In this document: piece after piece, positions 21,421 through 32,780 of the stretch
Numbering within the stretch: position 1 is the stretch's first letter
Layout: every line of letters starts with the position of its first letter
DNA from: Plotosus lineatus
Taxonomy: Eukaryota; Chordata; Actinopteri; Siluriformes; Plotosidae
Assembly (NCBI GenBank): GCA_024760905.1
Contig: CM045746.1
Span: 7,521,966-7,585,965, forward strand
DNA length: 64,000 nt
Reading direction: 5' to 3'
Translations under genes and position numbers: made by a program
The notes under the pieces: generated by a model
Database searches by the model: none
What the model saw: the letters and a program-made list of their open reading frames with translations, nothing else
What the model was told of the DNA's origin: nothing

Positions 21421-24080
21421 TAAATAAAAATATATATATAATAATAAAGTACGCACACAGAACTGCCCTAAGCAGATGCAGGGCTCAAACTCAGGACCTT
21501 CCTGCTGCTAAGTGAACGTGTTAACCACTACTCCACAATAAACACTAAAACAGATGATTGGCAGGTTTTCTACAGGTGCATGATGGTTACTGTAGATCCC
21601 TGGCTCAAAAATACACTTTATAGAATTTGTGGAGAAGATTGAGGTCTATCATATCCATGGATTTTGGCTTGTGTACGGCATTAACCTCCAGCAAAATGAG
21701 TGTTTCTCTCCTGCTGTACCACCGCTGAGTTTGAGAGCAACCCACTTAACCTGTAACAGCACTGGAGATGTCAGGGAAAATTACAGCAAACCCTATGTTT
21801 ACACGCCAAAATGTTTTCACCTCATATCACACAAATCACTATTGGGTTTGATTGCTAGTACAGGTTCTTCGGTTAACGGCCAGTTGCCATGGTTTCCCTG
21901 GCAGTGCAGAGCCAGTGCAACGGGCAAGTATACATTAAAATTGTATTACTACTTTATTGAGCCACGAGAGCAGACCATGTTTGGTCCTTATATGGAACCC
22001 AAGTCCAATTCAAGATGGCTCGTTCACCTTTGTGTAATGCTACTTGAAAAAGAGCCATATACATGTTTAAGTGTTACATCAACTGACATTGTATCCTCAA
22101 GCTCCACCCACTTGTTTCTGCCAATAGCAATGACTTTTCAAGAATAGATTTCTGGCTGCTTGTATCACAGCTGGTTTCACAGCTCCACCAATGTGGATAT
22201 AGCACTGAGGCTTGGTTCCATTGCCAAGTATAACAAAATATACCATCAAAACGTCTTATTTGGGCTTTTATAGTAAGCTTACTAATGGAGATTATCCACC
22301 TCCTAACTTGTTATAATGCTTCAATCAAATAAAACTGAAAAAAAAGATAAAAATCTCATTTCTTGTGTTTCTGTGTAGGATATACTAATGTATTTATTCA
22401 CCTACAGCTCAGCGGATATCAACCCCGCCATCAGTGATTAATTATTACAGTATATATTTATTATTTTATGATAAAATGTTCATTATCTATGTATTAAAAT
22501 ACACCTTTTCCTAAAAATGTCACTTCTTGTTAACATTTTAAATGTTTCGATGTTCATCTGAAGCTTTCAACCATTTCTCTTAACCCATTAAAATTCCTAA
22601 AGATGTACAGAACTCTGAAATCGGTCATGTGCATCATTAGCATTTTTGTCCATTTATTACACTTCAACTTAATGGATCATTTGAATAACATGAGAATAAA
22701 TTATTCAACGTATTGTTAGAATTGGATGGAATGGAAATGAATTTTCAAATAAGAGACCTCTGAGAACTTCCTGATCATTAATTTTCCTGTTGAAACTGGA
22801 TTCGTTCACAGTATTAGCTTCATAAATTTAATATTCATGCAATTTAATTGAAGATAATTGCTTTCACCATAAACGGATTGAACGTGATCAACATCCTCGA
22901 GTACATCAAGCATTAATTATTCAGTCAAATCTTTTTGTCTGTTATGAGATGAAAATGGAGGTGTGGAGAAGCAGATGATTGGAGTTGTGGAGGTAAGAAG
23001 GAGCAGAGTTGTAAAAGCGAGGACGAGTGCAGGAGCGGAGGAGCTGTTTGGCTCAACATCAGGAATGACATATGAAAGTGAGCTCTATTAGTTAGGGCGG
23101 AGCTTATTTTCAAGTTAAACACAATCATCAGTTCCTTTTTGGATTCTGTCAAATTGGCAGCAATGTTAAGGATTCCTGACAGAAATGTCATGATGTCATT
23201 CAGAACATTTCTTCTTCTGAAGATTGAGTGGATTTGTTCCTGTTTCTTCCACGTCAGGTTCATTGTTTTTGGATCTTTAGTGAGTGGATAATCAACAGGT
23301 TTCTTCCAAATACAAGATGTGTGTTTTTAGAACCCTCACATAACTATGAGCAGAAGGAAAAGGAGACATGTGGGTTTTGACATTTGCTTTCCCGCAGACT
23401 CATTTTGGTCAATAACAGGTTTTCTTTTTCTCTTCGACTGGAGAAAAGCTTATCCTCAATAACTCCAGCTTTCAAAATATGTTTATCGAAGTTGGCTTCG
23501 TTCCCAGTGAGGCCATTTCCTCACCCCAGGAAATCAGACTCGGTTCATCAGTTTATTATCTTTGTCCCAGCGGGAGTCACGTTGCAGTCAGCTCCGGAAC
23601 TACAAATCCGCTACCAAGACCTGCGTTATTACATCACGTTACACTAATTTAATTTCTTGACACACCTCCCATCAATCCTCATCAATCCTCATACCCAGCA
23701 GTGTTGCCCAACACAACTGGAGCAGAAACAATGCAAAACAGGTAGTGGAAGTTTTGTTTTCTGATTTTTTTTTCTCACAATTTAGTGAAATGGTGTAAAC
23801 ATAATTTTATTGTACATTACTTGAGACTTAATTTATTTTAATTTGTTAAGATTTGTGAGAAGAAGGGGGAGGGTATGTGGGTTTCCACCTGAGGTGACTC
23901 ATAAGTCTCAATATGGATCAGTGTTTTCTTTAAGTGGATAAAAGTCACTGAAGTAAAAAACTAAAAACTTCAAAGTAATATTAAAAAACATGACAACAAA
24001 AATATCAAACTGACTTAACAACAACTAAAAGCACAACAACAACTAAAACCATAAACATTTCCATATACAGCCTTTGACTG
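21421..24080. other. No gene recognised; one unassigned 172-codon frame
   Basis: The plus-strand frame at 21629-22147 (starting MEKIEVYHIHGFWLVYG) is the longest non-repeat, non-transposon frame in the region. It has no low-complexity bias, but I see no domain, signal peptide or membrane segment and no splice context. Chance or a decayed element is the simpler reading. The remainder is AT-rich with no visible feature. Confidence 0.4.
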
Positions 24081-24089
24081 AGCCCACTT

Positions 24090-24395
24090 TTCCAGAGTGA
24101 CTTACTTGGGCTTTTTACACCTGAGCCTAGTGGCTAATCAGGCCGGGTCTTATCCCGGTTTTCCGTAGCATGAAGCGACCAGAAGTTCAACTCCTCCTGG
24201 ATGGGACGCTAGTCCATCGCAGGTTACCTTCACAGTATATTTTTACTGCTACCCATTTATACTGCTGAGCGAACAGAGGCACACTTGTGGTTGAGACACT
24301 GCCCAGGGGTCTTAGCACAGTGAAGGTTTCACTGGTATTTGAACACAACCTCCTGATCATGAGCGCAGCACCCTAACCACTATGCCCCCAGCCCC
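24090..24395 (-). mobile_element. tRNA-type SINE, family 3, better preserved copy
   Basis: On the minus strand it starts with gggggcatagtggttagggt (A-box-like), then a B-box-like ggttgtgttcaaatacc. The body with 'tcaaccacaagtgtgcctct' and 'cagtaaaaatatactgtgaa' follows, ending 'ctcaggtgtaaaaagcccaa'. The match to 21190-21420 in opposite orientation supports a dispersed family. Confidence 0.82.
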
Positions 24396-24599
24396 AAATG
24401 TCTGTGTGTGTACACAATAGGCTAATTAGATATTCGGGATTGACCTTAGGCGTTAACGTGAATGGTTGTGCATGCTTTTTCGTAAAAGTGACGTACATTC
24501 TTTATTAATTCACTTTTATACAGTTGAAGGTCTAATAGTAGAAAATTGATGATACTGTGGTTCAAACGCTTACCGAGTCTTCACTAGAAGAGCATTCAC

Positions 24600-24930
24600 C
24601 AGAATAACAAAGCTATCATAATCAAACATTAACAATAAAAACAACAACCAAAACACCACCACAACAAAAAAAAACCCTCAAAAGAAACAACAACCAAAAT
24701 TTCAGCAACATCAACAACAAAAACAATAAACAAAAATGTAAGAACAAAAGCAAGAACATAAAAAACAAAAATATCAACAACAACGGCAAGAACTAAAAAC
24801 AGAACAACAACTGAAAACACAACAAAAAACAAAAACTACAACCATGAAGAACAAGCAAAAACACAAGAGGAACAATAAGAACTAAAAAGACAACCACATC
24901 CAAAAATCTACAACAACATTAACAACGGGG
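24600..24930. repeat. Degenerate AAC-rich low-complexity tract
   Basis: Imperfect AAC, AAAC and ACA repeats. Minus-strand frames across it are V/F/L-rich translated repeat. Confidence 0.85.
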
Positions 24931-25109
24931 GTGTGGGGTGGGCCTCTGACATTTCACAGGGTGAATACAGCTTACCGTTCATAAGCTCTGGTCTGGAAGT
25001 GGTGTACAAACATCTTCTGGGCTGAGACAAGCTAGCTAGCTTTTTTGGTTTCCTTATAATGTCTAGCTGTTCTTGTAAGGTCCGCCACTTAAATGTATCA
25101 TGGGCCTGG

Positions 25110-25195
25110 CAAGCTGTACAGAGTTGGCTGAGATAGGTGCCCTAAGAATTAAGAGGTTCAGAAAATGAATTAATTGATGAATGAATTAATGTATC
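25110..25195 (+). mobile_element. SINE 3' tail fragment
   Basis: The blocks 'cctggcaagctgtacagag', 'ggctgagataggtgcc' and 'aagaggttcagaaaatgaat' match the shared L2-type tail. The remainder is lost. Confidence 0.65.
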
Positions 25196-26450
25196 GTGTG
25201 CAGATCGCAACAGACTATTCAGCTAGTTTTGCTCTGACCAATCAATCATAAAACAGAAAAAATGCTGAGGTTATTGTAAATCCGCTAGCTCGCCCTATGT
25301 GGCGAATGTGATAAAGAAACAGCCCCATTGCTAATAAAGTTTAAGTGGCATCAGCCAGCACTGCGGATTCTGAAAGCTATAGACAGATTAGATTGACATG
25401 GCAGCACACAAAATCTGAAACCTGTTTGGACAAAAAATAATCTAACATCCACGTACACATACTGGAAGCAGTGCAGCCAAGAGACACAACAAAATCAAGA
25501 GAACAGACTACGGAATCAAGAGAACAGGATCACGGTGTGATTTTAAAGTGTACTGGAGTTCTGTCAATCCCTTCAATAAGATTTGTACATTTAAAAGATC
25601 TCACATATTTCAAATGAAGAACATATCTGGACCTAAAACAGAACCCTGTGGCACTCAGTCATGAAACTTTAGTTCTCTAGGCAGGAGGTTTTTGTCCAAG
25701 GTGACCAAAGCTGCTCTAAATCTGAGCTAACAAAAATTTAAAAGCCCTCATAGTGGTGAAGTCATCAGAGAGCGTGCCGTCAAAGTTCAGACTTGACTCT
25801 CTTCTAATCAACTTTTTCAATTGCAGCACACAGAAAGGAGGTCACAAATTGGTCCGGGGGCAATTTCACACCCCGGCCACACTGACATCCCAGTGTTAGA
25901 GAAAGGAAGAGTCTCTGCACAGATTACTATTCATTCAGGTTATTATTATTATTATTTTTTTTTTTTTTATTTTTTTTTTTTTTTACACCTGTGATGTCTG
26001 TGCCTTCCTAAAATAAACCTGGAATATAAGTAAATGACAATTTATTTAAAAAAAATAATAATAATAAATAAGCCACGCAAAATAATATACATAATATTCA
26101 TTACCATAGAAACCTGCTTATCTGCTTATACTGTGTATGGAAGTGTTGCTGGATTGTGTTACCAAGAAGGTGATGTACATTTTGAGTTCCATCATGAGAA
26201 AATGTCAGCACATGCTTGCATGATGTCTTCTAGTGCGCTCTGCCAAAACTGAAAGAACGTTACACAGATGAAAAGGTAATCTAAAAATATCTCTAAAACT
26301 AAAATCCAACATTTTAAAAACATCATACACATTTAATCAACTTCATCCACCCACCCATTCATCCATTTATCCATCTATTCATTCATAAATAAATCCATGC
26401 TTCACATCCATCAAATTATCTATTTATTGGTGCATTCATTCATTCATCCA
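25196..26450. other. No gene recognised; T-rich tract
   Basis: Unique-looking DNA with a T-rich run near 25940-25985. Short frames show no domain. Confidence 0.45.
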
Positions 26451-26460
26451 CTACTAAATC

Positions 26461-26510
26461 ATCCATCCATCCATCCATCCATCCATCCATCCATCCATCC
26501 ATCCATCAAT
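26461..26510. repeat. (ATCC)n microsatellite at a SINE 3' end
   Basis: About 12 ATCC units abut the 3' end of the reverse SINE at 26520-26865. More diffuse CATC/ATTC repeats extend on both sides (about 26345-27060). Confidence 0.94.
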
Positions 26511-26519
26511 TAATGCATT

Positions 26520-26865
26520 CATTCATTGACTCACTCATTCGCCCATCCATTCTTTTCCTGAACTGCTTAACCCTAATTAGGGTCATAGAAAGGCTTTCAC
26601 CAATCTCAGCTGACTCTGTGCAAGGGCAAGGTACACCCTGGACAGCTTGCCAGGCCATCGCAGGGCTAACACTCTCACAGCCATTCACCCTCACACCTAG
26701 GGGTGATTTGGAACAGCCAATTGACCTATCGTGCATGTTTTTGGACTGTGTGAGGAAACCAGAATACCCGGAAGAACCCCATGCAAGCACGAGGAAATCG
26801 AACACAGGACCTTGTTGCTGTGAGGCCGACCTGCTAACAATTGCCCCACCATGCCACCCCATCCA
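26520..26865 (-). mobile_element. tRNA-type SINE, family 2, near full length
   Basis: Read on the minus strand it runs: tRNA-like head (ggtggcatggtggggcaatt), 'cctcacagcaacaaggtcct', B-box-like tgttcgatttcc, 'gtcaaaaacatgcacgatag'-type block, then 'gtgtaccttgcccttgcac' and the L2-like tail 'ctaattagggttaagcagtt'. The order and full length mark a recent-looking family member. The tail has grown into ATGG/ATCC repeats. Confidence 0.88.
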
Positions 26866-27059
26866 TTCATCCATTCATCCATCCATGCATTTATTAACTT
26901 AGTCATCCATCAATTTGTTAATCAATCCATCCATTCATTATCTGTTCGCCATCAATTTATTCATCCAACCTTCCATCAATATAACCATTCATTTATTAAT
27001 CTATTCATTTGTTTATCCATCCATCCATCCATCCATACAAACATACATACATTCATTCT

Positions 27060-27190
27060 CTAAGCCACTTAATCGGAATTAGAGTCACACACAGGGGGCC
27101 ATTGGCGCCAATCTCAACCGACTCTGGAAGAGGTTAGGGTAGACCCTGAACAGCTCATTAGACCATTGCAGGGCCAACAAATACACATAC
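27060..27190 (-). mobile_element. SINE 3' tail fragment
   Basis: The blocks 'aagccacttaatcggaatta', 'ggggccattggcgccaatct' and 'agaccctgaacagctcatta' are the reverse complement of the shared tail. Confidence 0.72.
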
Positions 27191-27370
27191 ATACATCCCA
27201 TAGATAGTTCAGGAACTCCATTGTGGTTCCCCCAGGGAGGATTTTAATTTATGTATTTAAATGTGTCAGCTGTCAGGAAGCCATGAAGGTGCTAGCTTGT
27301 GAGTCTGCGTTTATTATTGCTGTTGACAGAGTGTTAGACAATGAAAGGACCCAGGAGAATTAGTTGATCT

Positions 27371-27459
<89 letters not shown>

Positions 27460-27460
27460 G
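27371..27460. repeat. (GT)n microsatellite
   Basis: About 44 GT units. Confidence 0.97.
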
Positions 27461-27914
27461 CTTCTTTTGGGGTGAAGGACAAGACTGATAACGATTTCTC
27501 CGAATTACAATTAACACTGACATTCTTTAAATTCTTCTTCGTAAACTCTAGAATCTTCCATGTTCATCAGTGATGCTGTTAGCGAGCGGAATGTTTGCCG
27601 TGACCAGAGTCAGTGACCCCAGTCACACAGTCTTGCTGCCTTGAGTCACACACTCCCAACTCTGGCTTTCTTTCAATCGTCATACTTGTGCCATAAGAAT
27701 GACTCGCCGGAGTGTTGGAATGAATTTTGTAAGATGAAAAAATGTTGTACGTTCGCACTTTCTAATATTTATAAGTTATGCCAAGCCGAGCTCTGAAAAC
27801 AATGTACAGTCTGAGGTGTGACTGTAGAAGCGCAAAAGTGTATACATCATATAAAGAACACAGCGCTGGGAGAATGCGGTGATTTCTGGAAGGAGTCTCC
27901 AGTATCAGAAGTAC

Positions 27915-28220
27915 TGTTAAGCCTGGAGTGTATGTGTTGGACCCAGAGATGCAGGAGACCATAAAAAAGGTTCTACGATTTATTAAACACGAGGAACTGT
28001 AAATCACGGGAATACTAAGTCAATGGAACTGGTCGAGCACGAAGCAAGATACCAGGAGTCAAAGAGAAAGCCGAGGAATGGAATCACGACAAACAATCTT
28101 CTGCCATTGGAGGGAAGCGCCGCTCTTCTGGAACTCGCCTATCGGCAAGCCACGCCCCTCACCAGCGCCTGCAATGACTAAAGAAAGAATTAATTCCACC
28201 ACCCAGCACAGACCATAACA
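27915..28220 (-). mobile_element. Solo LTR of an LTR retrotransposon
   Basis: A 306-bp unit starts TGTTA and ends TAACA, flanked by perfect 5-bp duplications (agtac at 27910-27914 and 28221-28225). On the minus strand a polyA signal AATAAA (27979-27984) lies before 'ggtctcctgcatctctgggt'. The related units at 42652-43012 and 49349-49793 carry the same polyA context and a TATA box. No internal gag or pol sequence lies beside it, so it is most simply a solo LTR left by LTR-LTR recombination. A 5-bp duplication fits Gypsy-type elements but does not prove it. Confidence 0.85.
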
Positions 28221-28440
28221 AGTACAGCTAGAACTGATAGAATTTCTAGAATTTCTAAAATTAACAAGTTGGTGGGAAACAAGTTTTTTTTCCACAAAAA
28301 CAGGAAGTAGATGCAGGAGCTAAATATTAGCAGGACCAAAATATTGCACAGTACTCTTGATGCCACGTATTAATGGCACTGTTTTTGCAGTATGAGTCAT
28401 CGGATCGATGTCATATTTTTGACTTTATAATCTATCAATC

Positions 28441-28755
28441 AGGTGGCACGCTGGCGCAATGCTCACAGCAAGAAGGTCTTTATTTCAAGTCCCAGCTCAG
28501 GCATTTCTGTGCGGAGTTTGCATCCATATGCTCCGGTTTCCTCCCACAGTCCAAAAACATGCACAGTAAGTTAATTTGGTGTTGGAAATCACCCCGAGGT
28601 ATGAGTGGGAGTATGAATGGTTGTGTGAGTATTGGCCATGCGATTGCCTGGTAAGCTTTCTAGGTTGTACCCTGCCTCGTGCAGAGTCGGCTGAGATGGG
28701 CTCCAGCCTCCCCGTGATCCTAATTAGGATTAAGCAGTTTAAAAATTGAATGAAT
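28441..28755 (+). mobile_element. tRNA-type SINE, family 2
   Basis: The head is shortened (ggtggcacgctggcgcaatg then gctcacagcaagaaggtctt). The body has 'gcggagtttgcatccatatg', 'tccggtttcctcccacagtc' and 'aaaaacatgcacagtaagtt'. The tail has 'agtcggctgagatgggctcc' and 'aattaggattaagcagttta', ending in AATGAATA repeats. Confidence 0.87.
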
Positions 28756-28851
28756 AAATAATCTACCAATCTTTAAAACCGGTCACTTAGCCACATTCCT
28801 ACTACCACCACAAAAAACAGTAAGGATACAGTAAGATAATCTTTTAATCAA

Positions 28852-29179
28852 TTCCTTTCGGCTTTTTCCCTTTATCAGGGGTCGCCACAGCGAATGATTC
28901 GCATGTTTCATTTGGCAGAGGTTTTTATGTCGAATGCCCTTCCTGTCACAACCCTTTTTAGCAAGGGACAGAAACACGCTGATGGCTTTCCAGTCTACTC
29001 TGTACGAAAGTCAGCAATGGTTCTTTAACATGCCTCTCACCATAGACAGTGAGACATGGCCCGCCTTTGATAACCCAGTTAACTGCACTGGGGGGGACAG
29101 TGACAACCTTGTGGGGACTCAAACTCCCAACCTTACGATCAGCAATCCAGCACCCTATACTACTAGACCACCACTGCCC
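28852..29179 (-). mobile_element. tRNA-type SINE, family 1, RTE-like tail, full length
   Basis: This is the clearest composite copy. Its 3' end at 28852-28895 (cctttcggctttttccct, then ggggtcgccacagcgaat) matches the RTE 3' terminus near 7914-7960. Next to it, 28896-28955 (gattcgcatgtttcatttgg, gaatgcccttcctgtcacaa) matches the RTE 5' leader near 10913-10973. The remaining stretch to 29179 is the tRNA-type body and head shared with the L2-tailed copies. In sense order it is head, body, RTE 5' piece, RTE 3' piece. It is non-coding. Confidence 0.9.
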
Positions 29180-30011
29180 TAGAACGAACTTGGAAAAAGG
29201 ACATAGCATGGTCTCCATTAAGTTTTGACAGTGTTGACACAATTACGATGTTTTTTTTTTCTTTTCTTTTTTTTTATGGAGTAATGACAGTGTTGCCATT
29301 GTGACAATGCTGGTGTTGCTGTCATGACGATGGTGTTGACATAGTACCAATGCACCTAAAACCCAACAGTCCTTAAGGAGTAACGATGATCTTAATGTAG
29401 TAATAACAGTGATGACATAATATCAACAGTCTTTATGGATTGGATGGTGTTGATGTAGTAACAGAGGTCTTTGATGTAGTAATGATCTAACTAATACCCT
29501 GACTTCACTGGTGTAGTATAAGTTTGGAACAGGCTTGTCGAACGTGGATTTGGATGCAAGAACCTCACAGAACAAATGGAAGAGCGCAGCATGAGGAGCA
29601 GTATAAGTATTTATAAGGACTGGATGAACATAGTAAGCAAGTGGGAAGCTTGTGGTGAGATCTGATTGGTCATGATCAATTCCATTTGATGAAATGCTTT
29701 AAAACCCAAAAGTTACATCTTATCCATGTTCTATTGTCTGTGATCTGTCTGTAAACCACGTTTTGTTGTGCGTCATGAAATTTTTTACTTATCAACATCT
29801 CTTTCAGTATGGATCTTCAGCAAAGGTCAAAGGTAAGATTGAAAAGAGAGTCTCTGTGATGTATGATTACACTCTGGAACAAAACACAGAATATTTTATC
29901 CCAAAAAAAATCACCATTGATGCCATGAAGGATTGTTTGGAACCAGCAGAAATGGTACAACGTGACAGTGTCTTTGTGTGATTATTTTATGAGATTTCAT
30001 CATTGGGAATT
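29180..30011. other. No gene recognised; degenerate GTAGTAATGA-type repeat
   Basis: From about 29275 to 29515 the motif 'gtagtaatgac' with 'gtgttgacatagta' variants recurs at irregular spacing, like a decayed minisatellite. A 72-codon frame at 29763-29981 has no recognised domain and no clear splice signals. Confidence 0.5.
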
Positions 30012-30019
30012 TGTTAGTG

Positions 30020-30276
30020 CAGGGGTATCAAACTCATGCCACAAAGGGCCGAGTGGATGCAAGTTTTTGTTTCAGCCAAGCAGCAGCACACCTGACTTTG
30101 CTCAATTAATCAACTGATGTAAGTCTTCAGGCAGGTGATTGGTCAGTCTGTGTGCTCCATACAGAGACTGTCCAATCAAATACCTGAAGACTCAGATCAG
30201 TTGATTAAATGAATCAAGTCACGTGTGCTGCTACTGTAACCACTCGGCCCTTGGTGGCATGAGTTTGACACCCCTG
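30020..30276. mobile_element. Palindromic hAT-type MITE
   Basis: The ends are CAGGGGTATCAAACTCATGC and, reading inward from the right, CAGGGGTGTCAAACTCATGC, with further complementarity (gggccgagtgg / ccactcggccc). The 257-bp unit is largely a long inverted repeat. CAGGGG ends and near-8-bp flanks (tgttagtg / tgttatgc, partly matching) fit a hAT-type MITE. It has no coding capacity and would need a transposase in trans. Confidence 0.85.
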
Positions 30277-30279
30277 TGT

Positions 30280-31240
30280 TATGCTAGAAGATGAATAAAT
30301 ACATTGCAGCATTTTGAATATATGCTCAGTAAAACTGTCAAACAACCACTTTGAGTCCAAACGCGACTCAATCTTATTGCAGGATGGTATTTATTTCTCC
30401 TGTTGTGGAAGGCTGTAGAATACTCTGCCACCTTAACCACAACATTTTTCTTGTGTATGTACCTTGCATGCTTTTGCTCTGTGATTTTCTTTATATTCCC
30501 AGTGCATTCCTCCCTGAACTTCCCAAATGAAACAACAGAGCCACATTCTCTTGTCAAAGAGCGAAGCGATCCAGATGGCTTATTCTGCAACGTTAGCATG
30601 GTCACCCATGCCCTCAGAGGAAAGCATGTCTGAGATATCTCATAGTTGGAAAACTGGACTCGTGCAGTGAACATAGATGAGGCCGACTAACCAGCAAATC
30701 ACTCTATCATCTGACGCAAGCATTTGGATTGGCCAAACATTTATTATTCATGCTTGGTGGAGGAGAACGTTCCGGGTGGAAGAGGGAAAATAAATACATT
30801 CCTCGGCTGGCCCTCTCGAGTTTTCCCTTCACGTGTCGATATATCAGCGTTTTACTCACAGAGAAAAGTCCCTGAGGAAAAGCAGGGCTGTGGAGAAGCC
30901 CTTAATCACACTGACAATTAGAAATTAAAAAAAAAAAAAAAAGAAAACAACACAAAACAAAACAAAACAAAACCAAAGCAACAAGAGCAGCATCTGTTAG
31001 ACCTTTTTCACGTCTGACTGTGCGGGAAAGGTTTCTTCAGAGTAAACTCAAACAAAGACGACCCTAATGATGCTAATTACAAACATTTCCTCTTGTCTTT
31101 AATCACCAGCAGTCTGTTAGCAGAACCATTTAGCACGAGTCAATACTCAATAAAAACAAACACAGTAATAATACTAGTATTTAAATACAAACACTTAATC
31201 TTTATTTAAATCAGTTCTTTAAATAATTCACATTATCAGC
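30280..31240. other. No gene recognised
   Basis: Mixed-composition DNA with A-rich tracts near 30928-30975. Open frames on both strands at 30279-30674 overlap and show no domain. Confidence 0.45.
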
Positions 31241-31249
31241 CCAGATCAA

Positions 31250-31530
31250 TTAAAACTCACTCACACACCTCTTAATCTTACAATAGTTATGGGGAGGCTG
31301 GAGCCATTTTCACCATTGCACAGCCACTACAGAGTCAATAATTTACACTCACATTCACACCTAGGGGGAATCTGGAAAAGCCAATTAGCCGAATGTGCAT
31401 GTTTTTGAACTGCAGGAGAAAGCTGCAGTACCCGGGGGGAACTCATGCGAGCGGGGAGAAAACATTGAAACTCCACACAAAAACCTCATCAAGTAAGGAC
31501 GTGCGAACCACTACACACCACCAATCTGGC
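31250..31530 (-). mobile_element. tRNA-type SINE, family 2
   Basis: Reverse-oriented blocks 'gggaggctggagcca', 'cattcacacctaggggga', 'ccaattagccgaatgtgcat' and 'gaactgcaggagaaagctgc' are present, with a decayed head near 31505-31525 (gaaccactacacaccacc). Confidence 0.8.
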
Positions 31531-32160
31531 TCCATAAGAAATGAACGTAGTAAAAATAAATGAATAAATAAAAGATAATAATAATAAAAATAAAAAAAAC
31601 CAACAAACACTACATAATTAATGAAAAATGAAAAAATAAAGACAGTCATAAAGTTTAAATATAAAATGTTTAATCTTTATTTAAATAATTTATTTAATCA
31701 ATTAGCATTATAAATCATAATTTTCACTTTCTTTTTTGACTACAAAAGTACTACTGAAATATTCATGATGATCTAAGAACACTTTTTAACTTCTTCCTGA
31801 GCAGGAACCTTTGTGAATGTACGTACCCCCCCCCCCCTTTTTTTTTAAATAATGGCTAAATTACCCAGTCATGATTCAAACACCAAGGTCTTACTACTCA
31901 CTGCTGCCGTGGTATCCATTACTAATCGTCCTCACCAGGAACGCTTGGAAGGAAGAGATTGTGGTGTGATGATGGGAAGGGGAACGAGCGCTAGGGAGTG
32001 TAAATATGGGGGTGAACTTTATTCTCAAGAGTTTTTGAATGCTTTGTTGTGGATTTGATGGTACATAAAAGTGCACAAGTCTGTGTATGTCTATGTTTAG
32101 AACTAACTGGAGAATTTTACATTTCAGTCAGTTAATAAGTCATCATCAACAGCAGGAAAT
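31531..32160. other. No gene recognised
   Basis: AT-rich sequence with a C9/T9 run near 31827-31845. No coding motif is seen. Confidence 0.45.
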
Positions 32161-32163
32161 GGA

Positions 32164-32167
<4 letters not shown>

Positions 32168-32242
<75 letters not shown>
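32168..32242. repeat. (GT)n microsatellite
   Basis: About 37 GT units. Confidence 0.97.
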
Positions 32243-32245
<3 letters not shown>

Positions 32246-32780
32246 TATGGAAGAGTTGAGGTAATTCAGGAAGTAATTCAGAAATTCTGTACACTGTTTC
32301 TCTTTTTGGTTGTTCCTAACTTCTCATACAACTTACATCACCATAACCTCCTGGTCGTCGTAGTCCCATTCTCCATCCTAGACATTAACCAGAAAACTAC
32401 CGTTAAACAGCTAACAATGGCAACATTCTTACATACGAATAACAGAGATCAGGGCAGCAAGTATCTAGAATAATATTATTACAAATGACAATTAAAAGAA
32501 CAGCTGGAGTTGAATAGCAATATTAATAAAGGTATACTTCAACGTAAGTCATTTAGAGTTAATTCATTCTCAATTTTAAGGCAGTTTTCAAAAAAAAAAA
32601 AAAAGAAAGAAATCAAAAAATAAAATAAATAAAAATAAAGTTTACATCATTATAATCAGAGATTATATATTACATGGGCTCCTGGCCATTCGCGGTTCAC
32701 CGTTCGCATACTCATGCCTTGCATACTCATGGATTTTTCTCTAAAAGGCTTTTTTTTTTCACAATGTTTTTAAATTAGCG

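Noticed and set aside
26341..27060. Repeated CATCC units as a possible CRISPR-like array
   Set aside because: No constant repeat with unique spacers of fixed length. It is a microsatellite around a SINE in a eukaryotic genome.
29763..29981. 72-codon frame starting MLCVMKFFTYQHLFQYG as a host exon
   Set aside because: I recognise no domain, and no convincing splice sites or neighbouring exons are visible.
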